NCBI GenBank assembly: GCA_041390825.1
Contig: JAWKPF010000006.1
Location: 62,001-126,000 of the forward strand
Reading direction: 5' to 3'
From: Thermomicrobiales bacterium
GTDB lineage: Bacteria > Chloroflexota > Chloroflexia > Thermomicrobiales > UBA6265
Length of the DNA stretch: 64,000 bases
Each line of letters begins with the position of its first letter. Positions within the stretch are counted from its first letter, which is position 1. The translations under genes and the position numbers were made by a program. Below are positions 1-9,147 of the stretch, one piece after another. Under the pieces are notes generated by a model. The model searched no databases, had not been told where the DNA came from, and was given only the letters and a program-made list of their open reading frames with translations.

Positions 1-228
1 ATAGAGTGTTCCCAGTCGTAATTCGTCAGATCTAGTTCCGATCCAAATGGCATTCTCTCGGCCCTTTCCCAAACTTCGCTCCGTCACGCAACAAGACTAG
101 TACGCAGGATGACTACGATCGGGTTACCCAGAGCACTTCGATCTAGGTGCAAGCCATCTACCGTCGAGACAGGCGAGCTTCGCCGGAAATGCCTTCCGAG
201 CAATCCGGGTAACGACAAGGAGACGACG

Positions 229-823
229 ATGGGCAATCACTACGCTTCCGGTGTGAAAGGGAACATCCACGTGGAACTGGCGCGTCCCTGGTGGTGGGAC
301 CTGATCGTAGGTCCACCCTCTTCCGACCAGATCCATCTCTATGTGCAGACGCTCTGCGAGCGCTATCCGTGGCTTTGTCAGGACACGCTTCCCGTCGACT
401 GGGACAAGTTCCCACCAGACCCGCGCGAGCTCACCACGCTGGTAACGGTGGCGGGGCTGGATCGGTATCGATGGCTACCCGAACCCCGATGGCACCGGAC
501 CGGATCCCGATGGACCGATCGGCCCGATCATGCACGATCTGCTGGTCTCGCTCGTTGCTGGGCAGTTGGCCATGGGAATGGCCGATCGCGAACTGGCTAC
601 CAATCTGCAGATGGTCGCCGGAAAAACGGCTCATTCAAGCGCACGCCGGCTCCAGGAGGTTTCCGGCCAAGCGAACCGCGACAACGCATCGTGCCCACGA
701 CGCGGGCCGGACGGGAGCACTCCTGTCCGGCCTGTGGCATGCAACGAGGTCGAGTTACGCAGCCGGGGTGGCGATGCCGTCGAAGCGGACCAGCATACCG
801 GCCGGGAACCGGCGCGGAAATGA
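229..823 (+). pseudogene. Small hypothetical gene broken by a frameshift
   Basis: I do not recognise this product. An ATG at 229, preceded by an AGGAGA-like ribosome site, opens a frame with protein-like content (tryptophan-rich near residue 20, then a stretch containing CERYPWLCQD). Around 445-465, near a run of four G, this frame turns into low-quality sequence, while the +1 frame becomes protein-like (IGIDGYPNPDGTGPDPDG, then a helix-like stretch with MADRELATNLQMVAGK). The best reading is one gene of about 130-200 residues with a single-base indel. Its 3' limit is unclear because the tail of a pseudogene on the other strand overlaps from 755. It could also be a chance pair of frames. Confidence 0.35.
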
Positions 824-1964
824 TGGAGTTGGTGACAACGAAGAGGTTGCCCGACTCCTGGGTGGAACGCAATCCCATGCGGGAAGAAGAGGCCCTCCAC
901 GACTGGGGTCACGGTGCCATCCGCGTCGACGCGGGAAGACGTTGCCCGGCGCCGGCATTTCGTCGCTAAAGTCCGCTGTCAACTGCGTGACGGTAGAGCG
1001 CGCCATCCGGTCCGTATGTCGCATCGACGATCATCGACAGTTGTACATCGCGAACCGTGTAGGTGCCGTCGGCCTGATAGTCCAAGATCGAGGGTCCATT
1101 CCACGACTCGGAAAGGAGCACCACGGTGATGGTGCCGTCCGGCGCAATGGCAACGCTGGTCGGGACGGGCTGCCGCGGCCCAGGCTGCATCGCTTCCTCC
1201 TCGGCCGTTGGCGTGGCGCCGGTCAGATCGGTCAGATTCGGCACCACCGCGAAGAGCGAGAACTCGCCGGTATCCGGGGCAACCTGGTAGATCGTGTTGC
1301 CGCCTGCGTCCGCGACGTAGATGACGCCGTCCTGGCTGATCCCGAGCCCGTAAAGATTCGGGTTGATATCGGTGCCGTCCGGGTTGTTGGCCTCCTCGTA
1401 GGGACCGAGCTCGGCGACAAGCCGTGTCTCCTGGGTGTTGATATCGATCGCGCTGATGGTGTTCTCCGACGGCAACGGCACCATGCCGCTCCCAACCGAG
1501 CTCCCACCAGTGGAGACGTAGACCGACTGATCGTAATAGTCGATGCCAACGCCGCCAATCGCGGTCGTGAGGACGATCTGCGTGCCGTCCGGCGCGATCG
1601 CGGAGATCTGCGGCGGCACGAGCGGCGGAGTGGCGGTCGCAACGACGCCTGGGGTCGCAGCCGGAGGCGGCGCGGTGGGATCGCCACCCGAGACGCCTTG
1701 CTCGGCAATGTAGATGGTGCCGTCCTCGCCCAGGGTGATATCACCCGGGTTCCAGAGCCCTTGTCCGACGACAGTGGCGCCCTCCGGCAGCGGCGGCATG
1801 CCCCCGCCCTGCTCTTCACCCGCAGCGGGTGATGCGTCCTGCGCGAACGCGCCTGCTGCCGGCAGGGCAACGCCCGCAGCAGCCGCCATGGCCACGCTGC
1901 GAATCAACAACTCACGGCGATTGAGCCGCGCTTTTTCCAGCATTAGGTCCATTTCGATTAGCAC
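755..1964 (-). pseudogene. ScyD/ScyE-like secreted beta-propeller protein, frameshifted 3' end
   Basis: The open frame (966-1964) gives 332 residues. It has a Tat-like signal (NRRELLIRSVAM, then alanine-rich, ending FAQDASP) and NHL/propeller repeats such as LWNPGDITLGEDGTIYIAE and GLGISQDGVIYVADAGG, as in the ScyD/ScyE family. The frame stops early after YGPDGALY. The missing C-terminus is still readable below it in other minus frames: TVTQLTADFSDEMPAPGNVF, then RVDADGTVTPVVEGLFFP, then NLFVVTNSIISAP, then PAGMLVRFDGIATPAA and a TAA at 755-757. At least three indels are therefore needed to restore the family's normal length. The family is exported; the function is unknown. Either the gene is decaying or the consensus is poor here. 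Confidence 0.7.
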
Positions 1965-2094
1965 CTCTTACCTCTTTCGGGCGCTCCCATGAGCGCCCAC
2001 GAGATTCAAGGTACGCCTCGGGACGGGCTGGGTCCATACGTAATTCTCCCGATATCGACCCGCTGCCCGGCCCGATGGATGCGGTATTTCTGCC

Positions 2095-2793
2095 TCAGGC
2101 GGCGGGTTCGGTTCCGCTCCGCTGCGAGCGGAGCCGGCGGATGATGAACCAGAGCACCGCGATGCCGACGACGCCGATGACCAGGTATTGGAAGAGATCG
2201 GCATACTTTTCCACCCGATGCCAGTTCTCACCAAGTTGATAGCCGGCGATCACGAAGATCGAATTCCAGATCAAGCTGCCGGCCAGGGTGAGCCCCAGAA
2301 AGATCGGGATCGGCATCCGCTCGATCCCGGCCGGTATCGAGATCAGACTGCGAAAGATCGGCAACATGCGGCCGAAGAAGACCGCCTTGGTGCCATGCTT
2401 GTTGAACCAGGCGACGGTCTTGTCGATATCGCTGGTTTGGATCAGGGGAATTCGTTCGGCAATCGCGATCGTGCGCTGCATCCCGAGCGCGGCGCCGATG
2501 CCATAGAGCACCATGGCCCCGACAACCGATCCCAGCGTCGTCCAGAGCAGTGCCTCCCATAGATGGAAGTCACCACGACTGGCGGTGAAACCAGCCAGAG
2601 GCAAGACCACCTCGCTCGGAAGGGGCGGGAAGATATTCTCCAGGGCGATGAGCACCCCCGCTCCGGGCGCGCCCAGCTTCTCCATGAAGCGGACTGCCCA
2701 ATCGGCAATGCCCGTCAGTTCAGTTGTTGTCGGGTCGGTGGCAAGCAAGAACAGGGGAAATTCCCTTCCGTCACGATCGGCACAAAGCCGCAA
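2095..2793 (-). CDS. DedA family (VTT domain) membrane protein
   Basis: DedA proteins are polytopic inner-membrane proteins linked to lipid (undecaprenyl-phosphate) flipping and membrane homeostasis. The hallmark sequence is clear: ENIFPPLPSEVVLPLAGF in the first re-entrant region, and FFGRMLPIFRSLISIPAGI, matching the conserved F/YGR-x-P-x-x-R-x-x-x-S-x-x-AG motif, followed by C-terminal hydrophobic helices (GLTLAGSLIWNSIFVIAGY and YLVIGVVGIAVLWFII). The 232-residue version begins at a TTG. Family members usually begin close to the LTGIADWAVRFMEKLG segment, so the true start is probably about 25 codons downstream. It lies alone, in reverse orientation between the ScyD-like pseudogene and the divergent LuxR-type regulator. 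Confidence 0.85.
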   Translation of the reverse strand: MRLCADRDGREFPLFLLATDPTTTELTGIADWAVRFMEKLGAPGAGVLIALENIFPPLPSEVVLPLAGFTASRGDFHLWEALLWTTLGSVVGAMVLYGIGAALGMQRTIAIAERIPLIQTSDIDKTVAWFNKHGTKAVFFGRMLPIFRSLISIPAGIERMPIPIFLGLTLAGSLIWNSIFVIAGYQLGENWHRVEKYADLFQYLVIGVVGIAVLWFIIRRLRSQRSGTEPAA

Positions 2794-3059
2794 TGGTACT
2801 CAATTCACAGAATCGGGTTCCCGGGGAGCGCATCCGGGGAACCGCCAGCCTATCGACGAGCACGTTCCGATCGTGGGTGACAGAGCTCTCCGTCGGACCT
2901 GGATGAAGACTCGCGCACCGACAGTCGTCGCCCAGCGGTAGCTCCAACGTGCGCCGTTGGATGGGAGGCTCACGAAGCATAGCGTCTCGAGAAGAGTCCG
3001 AATCGACGCCTCGACGACTGATATGATGTAAACCTGTCGCCAGGATCCGAAGAGATGCA

Positions 3060-6000
3060 ATGACGCACACGCACGGATCAGCCCAACCGAAGCATCGCTC
3101 CGGCTTGTCTGCGAGGGTCAGTCCCGTGCTACCCGTCGGCCAGGATGCCATCCGCGCGATGCTGTTGGACGACCTCTCCGCTGCGGTCGATGGAACCGGA
3201 GGAGTGGTGATCGTCGGCGGTGAAGCCGGCATCGGCAAGACCACGCTGGTTCGTTCCCTTGCCCGCGAAGCCGAGCAGCGCAGAGTGCGAGTCGTCGAGG
3301 CTGGTTGTTTCGACCTCCACAGCACACCTGCGTTTGGACCGTGGGTCGACGTCTTCGACAACCTGGGGCGCGATCCTTCGACTCCCGCGCCACCGCCGGC
3401 GTTCGCGCGCGGCGGAGCGATCGAGAGGGTCGTCGACCAAGCGGCTCTTTTTGCATCGGTGCGGGACTATTTCATCGAGCTCACGCTGACCGGGCCGGTC
3501 TTGCTGATCCTTGAAGATCTTCACTGGTCGGATCCGGCAAGTATCGATCTGCTCCGAGAGCTGGGCCGCCGGGCGAGCCAGATGCGCCTGCTGATCGTCG
3601 TCACCTATCGAACCGACGATCTGATGCGGCAGAGTCCTTTCTATCTGCGGCTACCGGCGCTCATCCGGGAAACCGGGGGCCACCGTATCGAGCTCCATCG
3701 ACTCGATCACGATCAGTTGCGCATGCTGGTCGACCGTTGGCTGAAGCTGTCGCCGTCAGATACAGAGCGTCTCGTCGAATATCTGGAGCTTCACTCAGAC
3801 GGGAACCCATTTTTCGCCACCGAGCTCATTCGAGCATTGGAAGACCGCGGAGTCCTGGCGTGTCCAACCGGGGAGTGGGAACTGGCCGAGCTGGATCAGC
3901 TTGTCCTCCCTCCACTTCTCATGCACGTGATCGACTCCCGAGTAAGCCGGCTGGGAAACGCAACGCGTGAGCATCTCGCGATCGCCTCAGTCATCGGCAA
4001 GGACGTCCCCCTCTCGATCTGGTCCGACGTGGCCGGGATCGACGACGATGATTTGATCGGTGTGGTTGAACGAGCGGTGGATACGCACCTCATGGAAGCG
4101 GACCACCAGGGAACCACCGTTCGGTTCGTCCATGCGTTGACCCGAAACGCGCTCTACGAGAGCGTGCTCCCACCACGCCGTCGGGAATGGCATCGTTCGG
4201 TTGCCAACTCGCTCATGGCAACGCCTCATCCGAATCCGGATGCTGTTGCGCACCATCTTCAGATGGCTGGCGATCCCGACGCCTGGCGCTGGTTCGTGAA
4301 AGCCGCCGAACGGGCGCGAAGCGCATACGCATGGACGACCGCGACCGAGCGCTACCGGGCCGCGATCGAGCAGCTTCGCGCGTTCGAGCCGGAAGAGCGA
4401 ACCGTGGAAGGAAAACTCCTGTACACCCTGGCGTTCATCCAGCGATTCTCTGCCCCGGCTGAAGCGCTCGAAGCCGTGGAACAGGCGAGAAGGTTGCCCG
4501 GGTTGCGAGACGACCCCCTCCGCAATGCCGAGTCGCTGTGGGCGCTTGGCACCCTGAGCTGCTATGCGAACCGGTTCGGGGATGGTTTCGCGTACTACGA
4601 CACCATGATCGAGACGCTCCAACCACTAATTGGGAACGTGTCCTTCTCCGGACCTTCGATGGAGCAATTCATGGGAGGCGAGGTCTTTTCCCAGCGGCCG
4701 GTAGCGTTTCCGCCCGGCGACCCGGCGCCTCAAGTCTCAGCGGAGATGAGCCTCGCGGACCTCATCGATGCTCATCTGGACTTCACCATCTGGTCAAAGG
4801 CTGCTGCTGGCATTCTCGGTCCAGCCAAGGAGCGACTGGTCCTTCCGAGCCGCACGGCCAACGCAATCCAAGAGACCAGAGTCGTGTTGGAATACAGTGC
4901 GCCATGGGTTTTTCTCGGACGAGCAATCGGCGCGGCCACACTCGGACTCAAGGAACGCGCGAGCGACGATTTTGCTGAATCGCGTGCGAGATTCAGGCTG
5001 CTCTCGCACCATGCCCTGGAAGCTCAGGCCGTGCTGATCGAATCGGCCGATGTCGCGGCAACGTATCGCCTGAACGAGCCATCCTACCGTCGACTGCTTG
5101 CATCGGAGGGGGAACTGGCCCTGCGCCGCGCTGGTGGAGCGCTGCGTAGCGGGCTCTCTCCGCGCATTTCATGGCTGCGGAGCCTGGTGCTCGACGGAAA
5201 CTGGGCCGAGGCAACCGATATCCTGGAGGGCTCCTCGGTCCCCGGCAGCGCTTTCCTTTGGCGCAACGTGCGTTGGGCCACTGCCACGCTGGCGCGTTAC
5301 CGGGGAGATGCGCAGACCGCATGGGACCAGATCCACCAGATCTTTCCGGATGGCCCCGATCTGCCTCCCGGGCAGGTGATCTTTCACGAGGGATTGGAAC
5401 TTCAGCGATTGGCGGCCAATCTCTGCCTCGATGCTGGAGACCCTGCGTCCGCTCGCGAATGGTTGCATGCCCACGATCGATGGATCGCATGGTGCGGCTC
5501 AGCACTCGGCATCGCGGCCGGTGAGCTGGGCTGGGCTCGGCTTCTCTGGGCCGAATCCAACGACGAGTCCGCAACGTTGCGGGCGAACGATGCTCTGCGG
5601 CGCGCGAGCGATCTCGACCAGCCAGGTGTCCGCCTGGACGCGCATCGCCTGCTCGGAGAGATTGCGCTCCGTACGGGACGGATCGATGAGGCTGTGGTTG
5701 AGTCGAAAGCCGCTCTCGAGCTTGCAGAGACGTGCGAACTGCCATATGAACGAGCCCTCGCGCAGCTCCTCCTGTCCGAGGCCCGATTGGAGGCCGGAGG
5801 CCGTTCCGAAGCGAAGGTTCTGTTGAACGAGGCGATCGCGACACTCTCCCTGCTGGAAGCGGAACCGGCTTTGCGGAACGCGGAAGCCCTGGCATCGAGA
5901 ATGGGACTGAAACCTCCTGAACTCACGCGAAGCCCGGAGCTATCAGAGCGTGAGCTGGAAGTGCTGCGGCTGATCGTGGCCGGGCGTTCGAACCAGGCGA

Positions 6001-6155
6001 TCGCCGATGACTTGTTCATCTCGTGGACGACCGCGCGCACCCATGTCTCCAACATCTTCCGCAAGCTCGAGGTCAGCAGCCGCGCCGAGGCCGTCGATGC
6101 CGCCCACCGGCGCGGACTCATTCAGGCGGAGGATGATCCGGCGTCGCACCGGTAG
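3060..6155 (+). CDS. Large ATP-binding LuxR family transcriptional regulator (LAL type)
   Basis: A 1031-residue regulator of the MalT/LAL class. The N-terminus has a P-loop, GGEAGIGKTT (Lys near residue 60), and a Walker B-like LLILEDLHWSD near residues 148-158, characteristic of the AAA_16 domains of these proteins. The middle is alpha-helical, TPR-like sequence. The last 65 residues form a LuxR/GerE helix-turn-helix (LSERELEVLRLIVAGRSNQA, then TTARTHVSNIFRKLEV). Members bind an inducer or protein partner through the TPR part and ATP through the STAND module, then activate promoters as oligomers. The target is not shown, but the FAD oxidase 160 bp downstream on the same strand, across a perfect palindrome, is a natural candidate. 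Confidence 0.85.
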   Translation: MTHTHGSAQPKHRSGLSARVSPVLPVGQDAIRAMLLDDLSAAVDGTGGVVIVGGEAGIGKTTLVRSLAREAEQRRVRVVEAGCFDLHSTPAFGPWVDVFDNLGRDPSTPAPPPAFARGGAIERVVDQAALFASVRDYFIELTLTGPVLLILEDLHWSDPASIDLLRELGRRASQMRLLIVVTYRTDDLMRQSPFYLRLPALIRETGGHRIELHRLDHDQLRMLVDRWLKLSPSDTERLVEYLELHSDGNPFFATELIRALEDRGVLACPTGEWELAELDQLVLPPLLMHVIDSRVSRLGNATREHLAIASVIGKDVPLSIWSDVAGIDDDDLIGVVERAVDTHLMEADHQGTTVRFVHALTRNALYESVLPPRRREWHRSVANSLMATPHPNPDAVAHHLQMAGDPDAWRWFVKAAERARSAYAWTTATERYRAAIEQLRAFEPEERTVEGKLLYTLAFIQRFSAPAEALEAVEQARRLPGLRDDPLRNAESLWALGTLSCYANRFGDGFAYYDTMIETLQPLIGNVSFSGPSMEQFMGGEVFSQRPVAFPPGDPAPQVSAEMSLADLIDAHLDFTIWSKAAAGILGPAKERLVLPSRTANAIQETRVVLEYSAPWVFLGRAIGAATLGLKERASDDFAESRARFRLLSHHALEAQAVLIESADVAATYRLNEPSYRRLLASEGELALRRAGGALRSGLSPRISWLRSLVLDGNWAEATDILEGSSVPGSAFLWRNVRWATATLARYRGDAQTAWDQIHQIFPDGPDLPPGQVIFHEGLELQRLAANLCLDAGDPASAREWLHAHDRWIAWCGSALGIAAGELGWARLLWAESNDESATLRANDALRRASDLDQPGVRLDAHRLLGEIALRTGRIDEAVVESKAALELAETCELPYERALAQLLLSEARLEAGGRSEAKVLLNEAIATLSLLEAEPALRNAEALASRMGLKPPELTRSPELSERELEVLRLIVAGRSNQAIADDLFISWTTARTHVSNIFRKLEVSSRAEAVDAAHRRGLIQAEDDPASHR

Positions 6156-6174
6156 CCATTCCGCGACTCACAGA

Positions 6175-6194
6175 AATCGTGCGATCGCACGATT
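6175..6194. promoter_or_regulatory. 20-bp perfect palindrome between regulator and oxidase genes
   Basis: Left half AATCGTGCGA (6175-6184) and right half TCGCACGATT (6185-6194) are exact reverse complements with no spacer. It lies 19 bp after the LuxR-type regulator stop and 123 bp before the oxidase start. There is no T-run, so an operator for a dimeric regulator is more likely than a terminator; this is inference. Confidence 0.5.
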
Positions 6195-6316
6195 CCGATC
6201 TGGACGCCGTTTCCGCACACTCAGAGCAGAACCCGGCAGCACAAGAAGTTCTGACAAGCGATGGCCGCCTTGTCGATCCACGACCATCCTGCCGGCACGC
6301 AGATTGGAGGAATGTC

Positions 6317-7714
6317 ATGACTGCCACGTTCATCGACCAGGCTACAGACCAATTGCAGCCGTATTTTCGTGGCGATATTCTCACTCCCTTCTCGCCTGGC
6401 TACGACGATGCCCGGCTCGTCTGGAATGGGGTGATCGACCGCAAACCAGCCATCATCGCCCAATGCACGTCGGCGCTGGATGTCGCGGCAGCGGTGAACT
6501 TCGCCCGCGCGAACGACTTGCTCGTGTCGATCCGGGGTGGTGGGCATAACGTGGCCGGGAATGCAGTCAATGACGGCGGCCTGGTGATCGATCTCTCGCC
6601 CATGCGTGAGGTAACCGTCGACCCGGAAACCATGACCGCCCATGTGCAGGGCGGCGCTACCTGGGCTGACGTCGACAAGGCGACGCAGGCGTTCGGACTG
6701 GCCGCGCCGGGAGGGAAGGTTTCGACCACCGGTGTGGCGGGTTTCACTCTGCACGGCGGTATGAGCTGGATGATGCGCGACGTTGGGCTTGCGCTCGACA
6801 ATCTCCGCTCCGTCCAGATCGTGACCGCCGACGGCGTGCTGCGCACCGCGAGCGAAGCAGAGAATCCCGATCTCTTCTGGGCTATTCGGGGAGCCGGCAG
6901 CAACTTCGGCGTGGTGACTTCGTTCGAGTTCGCGTTGCAGCCCATCGGGAACGAGGTAGCCGTGGCCGCGGTGTTCTACGACCTGGAAGACGCGCCGCAG
7001 GTGCTGAGCGCATATCTGGAACTGGCGAGCGGGATGCCCGATGAGGCGTCCACCATCGCGGCGTTCTGGAGCGTGCCCGCCCATGAGAATTTCCCGGAAG
7101 ATCTTCATGGGAAGCCGGTGATCCTTCTTGCCGGGATGTACTCGGGCGACATCGAGAGAGGAGAGGCGCTGATGAAGCCATTCCGTGACGTCGCGAACCC
7201 GCTGCTGGATCTCAGCGGCCCATGGCCCTATCAGGCGCTGCAATCAGCATTCGACCCCTTCTTCGCCACCGGGGGTCACTACTACTTCAAGTCGCTCTAC
7301 CTGAAGGAGTGCGATGAAGCGGCTCAGGCCACCATGATCCGCCATGCCCAAACACGACCAGCCCCGGAAGCATTGATCGTGCTTTGGCAACTTGGCGGCG
7401 CGATGGGACGAGTGCCAGACGACGCGACGGCATTCGGGAAACGAGGAGCGCCCTACCTGTATAGCCTCGACACAGTCTGGACCGATCCTGCTGACAATGA
7501 ACGCTGCATCGCCTGGTCACGTGACGCCTGGGCATCGATGCAACCACATGGCACCGGTGGCCTCTACCTCAACTTTGGCGGGTTCGGCGAGGAGAAAGAA
7601 GCGCTGGCGCGTGCTGCCTATGGACCAAACTTCGACCGGCTGGTCGAGCTCAAGACCAAATACGATCCCGGCAACCTCTTCCGCATGAATCAGAACATCC
7701 CGCCAAGAACGTGA
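6317..7714 (+). CDS. FAD-binding oxidoreductase (FAD_binding_4 plus BBE domains)
   Basis: A 465-residue enzyme of the vanillyl-alcohol-oxidase/berberine-bridge-like superfamily, oxidising an alcohol- or sugar-like substrate with O2 or another acceptor. The FAD domain has RGGGHNVAG with His near residue 76, the usual attachment site for 8-alpha-histidyl FAD, and GAGSNFGVVTSFEF later. The second (cysteinyl) flavin link of bicovalent members is missing (STTGVAGFTLHGG has no Cys). The C-terminus carries the BBE signature YDPGNLFRMNQNIPP. I chose ATG 6317 because GGAGG lies at 6306-6310; an open frame continues upstream but has no family resemblance. No signal peptide is visible, so it is probably cytoplasmic. 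The substrate cannot be named from sequence. Confidence 0.85.
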   Translation: MTATFIDQATDQLQPYFRGDILTPFSPGYDDARLVWNGVIDRKPAIIAQCTSALDVAAAVNFARANDLLVSIRGGGHNVAGNAVNDGGLVIDLSPMREVTVDPETMTAHVQGGATWADVDKATQAFGLAAPGGKVSTTGVAGFTLHGGMSWMMRDVGLALDNLRSVQIVTADGVLRTASEAENPDLFWAIRGAGSNFGVVTSFEFALQPIGNEVAVAAVFYDLEDAPQVLSAYLELASGMPDEASTIAAFWSVPAHENFPEDLHGKPVILLAGMYSGDIERGEALMKPFRDVANPLLDLSGPWPYQALQSAFDPFFATGGHYYFKSLYLKECDEAAQATMIRHAQTRPAPEALIVLWQLGGAMGRVPDDATAFGKRGAPYLYSLDTVWTDPADNERCIAWSRDAWASMQPHGTGGLYLNFGGFGEEKEALARAAYGPNFDRLVELKTKYDPGNLFRMNQNIPPRT

Positions 7715-7725
7715 GCTGCACGGTT

Positions 7726-7762
7726 GCGACACCCCGATGCGCGCGGCGCATCGGGGTGTCGC
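7726..7762. terminator. Bidirectional hairpin between convergent genes
   Basis: A perfect 17-bp stem (7726-7742 with 7746-7762) closes a 3-base loop. It lies 11 bp past the stop of the FAD oxidase and 16 bp from the stop of the opposing lactonase-like gene. It has no U-tract on either side, so it may act as a shared terminator or as an mRNA-stabilising hairpin. Confidence 0.75.
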
Positions 7763-7778
7763 GGCAACTGCCAGCCAC

Positions 7779-9056
7779 TCAGGCCGAGATTGCAATGGCG
7801 AATGGGAACGGCGCCTCTGTGCGATTGCCGGTGAACGTCAACGCGCCGGTTTCGGGATCGACTGCAAACTGGGTGATCGTGCTATCGGTGTAGTTGGCAG
7901 CGAAGAGGTTCGCGCCACCCCTGTCGAACGCGAAGCTCCACGACTGGCCGACTTCATCCATCGTGTGACCGATCATGGTCAACGTGCCGTCGTCCGGGTC
8001 GATTGCCCAGCCGACGATCGCGTCCCCTTCCGGGGTCACTGTATCTTCGAAACCGCGGTTGGTGTTGTACAGGAACTTGCCCGATGGGTGGATCGCGATT
8101 TCGGCCGTGCTCTTGACGCCCTCGAAGGGATCGGGCACGGTCGAGACGGTCTGCACCAGCTCGCCGATGGCGCCAGAAGCCATGTCATAGGCGTAGACGT
8201 TTATGGTCGCGTCGAGCTCGTTGACCACGTACATGATGGTCCCATCCGCATTGAACGCGATATGGCGCGGACCCGAGCCGGGCTGCGATTGCACCGAACT
8301 GGTTTCCGTCAGCGTTCCGGTTTCGGAATCGAACGCGTAGGTCACCACCGAGTCGGTCCCCAGATCGGCAACAGCCACGAAGCTGCCGCTCGGATCGAAA
8401 ACCGCCGCGTGCGGACGGGACTGGTCCTGCCGCTCGGTGTTCGGCCCGGAGCCTTCGCGCTTCACTTCACTGGCCATCTCGCCCAGCGAGCCGTCTTCCT
8501 CGATCGGGAAGACCGTGACATTGGCCCCGCTGTAATTTGCGACGACGACCCATTGTCCGGATGGGTCGACCGCGGGTTGGGCCGACACCGCGCCGCCCGA
8601 ATCGACCCGGTTGAGAAAGGTCAACATCCCGGTTTCGACGTCGCGGGCGTAGGCTTCCACCGATCCGTTCGTGCCACCGTTGTAGTCTCCGATGACGTTG
8701 ACCGCGTAGAGATGCGTCTGGTCCGGGTCGAAGGCAAAGAAGAACGCGTTGTCGCTCGGGAGCGTTTGAATCGACGAGAAAGCCCCGGTCCCGGGGTCGA
8801 TCGCATAGACCGAGATGCCAATTGGCTCGGCCACCGGAGTGCCATCGACGATCTGTGAACGGGAATCGGACCCGACATAGGCGAATTGGACGCCTGCGGT
8901 CGCCGATGCTTCCGGACTTGCGTCCTGTGCAGCTGCTCGTCGCCCGCCAGCGCCAACCAGAGTCGCCCCCACTCCCATTGCCGATAGTTTCAACACGGTC
9001 CGCCGATCAGGTTTGACGTCTTCGATGAACAATCGTCGTCGTGGTTGGTCTGTCAC
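7779..9056 (-). CDS. Tat-exported lactonase family (7-bladed beta-propeller) protein
   Basis: A 425-residue protein with an N-terminal twin-arginine signal (KPDRRTVLKLSAMG, hydrophobic stretch, then AAAQDASPEASA). The mature part shows the repeats of the Pgl-type lactonase/propeller family (PF10282-like): FAYVGSDSRS, VSAQPAVDPSGQWVVVANYS, RPHAAVFDPSGSFVAVADLG, GPRHIAFNADGTIMYVVNEL and STAEIAIHPSGKFLYNTNRG. This matches the spacing in 6-phosphogluconolactonase and 3-carboxymuconate cyclase-like enzymes. Export to the outside makes a role on phosphorylated sugars unlikely; other lactones or cell-surface binding are possible. The reading frame ends against the shared hairpin at 7726-7762. Another gene on the same strand lies 91 bp upstream. 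Confidence 0.85.
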   Translation of the reverse strand: MTDQPRRRLFIEDVKPDRRTVLKLSAMGVGATLVGAGGRRAAAQDASPEASATAGVQFAYVGSDSRSQIVDGTPVAEPIGISVYAIDPGTGAFSSIQTLPSDNAFFFAFDPDQTHLYAVNVIGDYNGGTNGSVEAYARDVETGMLTFLNRVDSGGAVSAQPAVDPSGQWVVVANYSGANVTVFPIEEDGSLGEMASEVKREGSGPNTERQDQSRPHAAVFDPSGSFVAVADLGTDSVVTYAFDSETGTLTETSSVQSQPGSGPRHIAFNADGTIMYVVNELDATINVYAYDMASGAIGELVQTVSTVPDPFEGVKSTAEIAIHPSGKFLYNTNRGFEDTVTPEGDAIVGWAIDPDDGTLTMIGHTMDEVGQSWSFAFDRGGANLFAANYTDSTITQFAVDPETGALTFTGNRTEAPFPFAIAISA

Positions 9057-9147
9057 GTCCAGACTCCTTTCGCCATCATCGGACAGCCACGTCCGATGAC
9101 CACCCTGTCAGCGAGCCAGCACCCGCTTCAGCATCGATGATGCAATA

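Noticed and set aside
291..1832. 513-codon plus-strand open frame
   Set aside because: It lies opposite the propeller repeats of the ScyD-like gene and has no protein-like features.
7737..8858. 373-codon plus-strand open frame
   Set aside because: Antisense to the lactonase-like gene, which has a signal peptide and propeller repeats.
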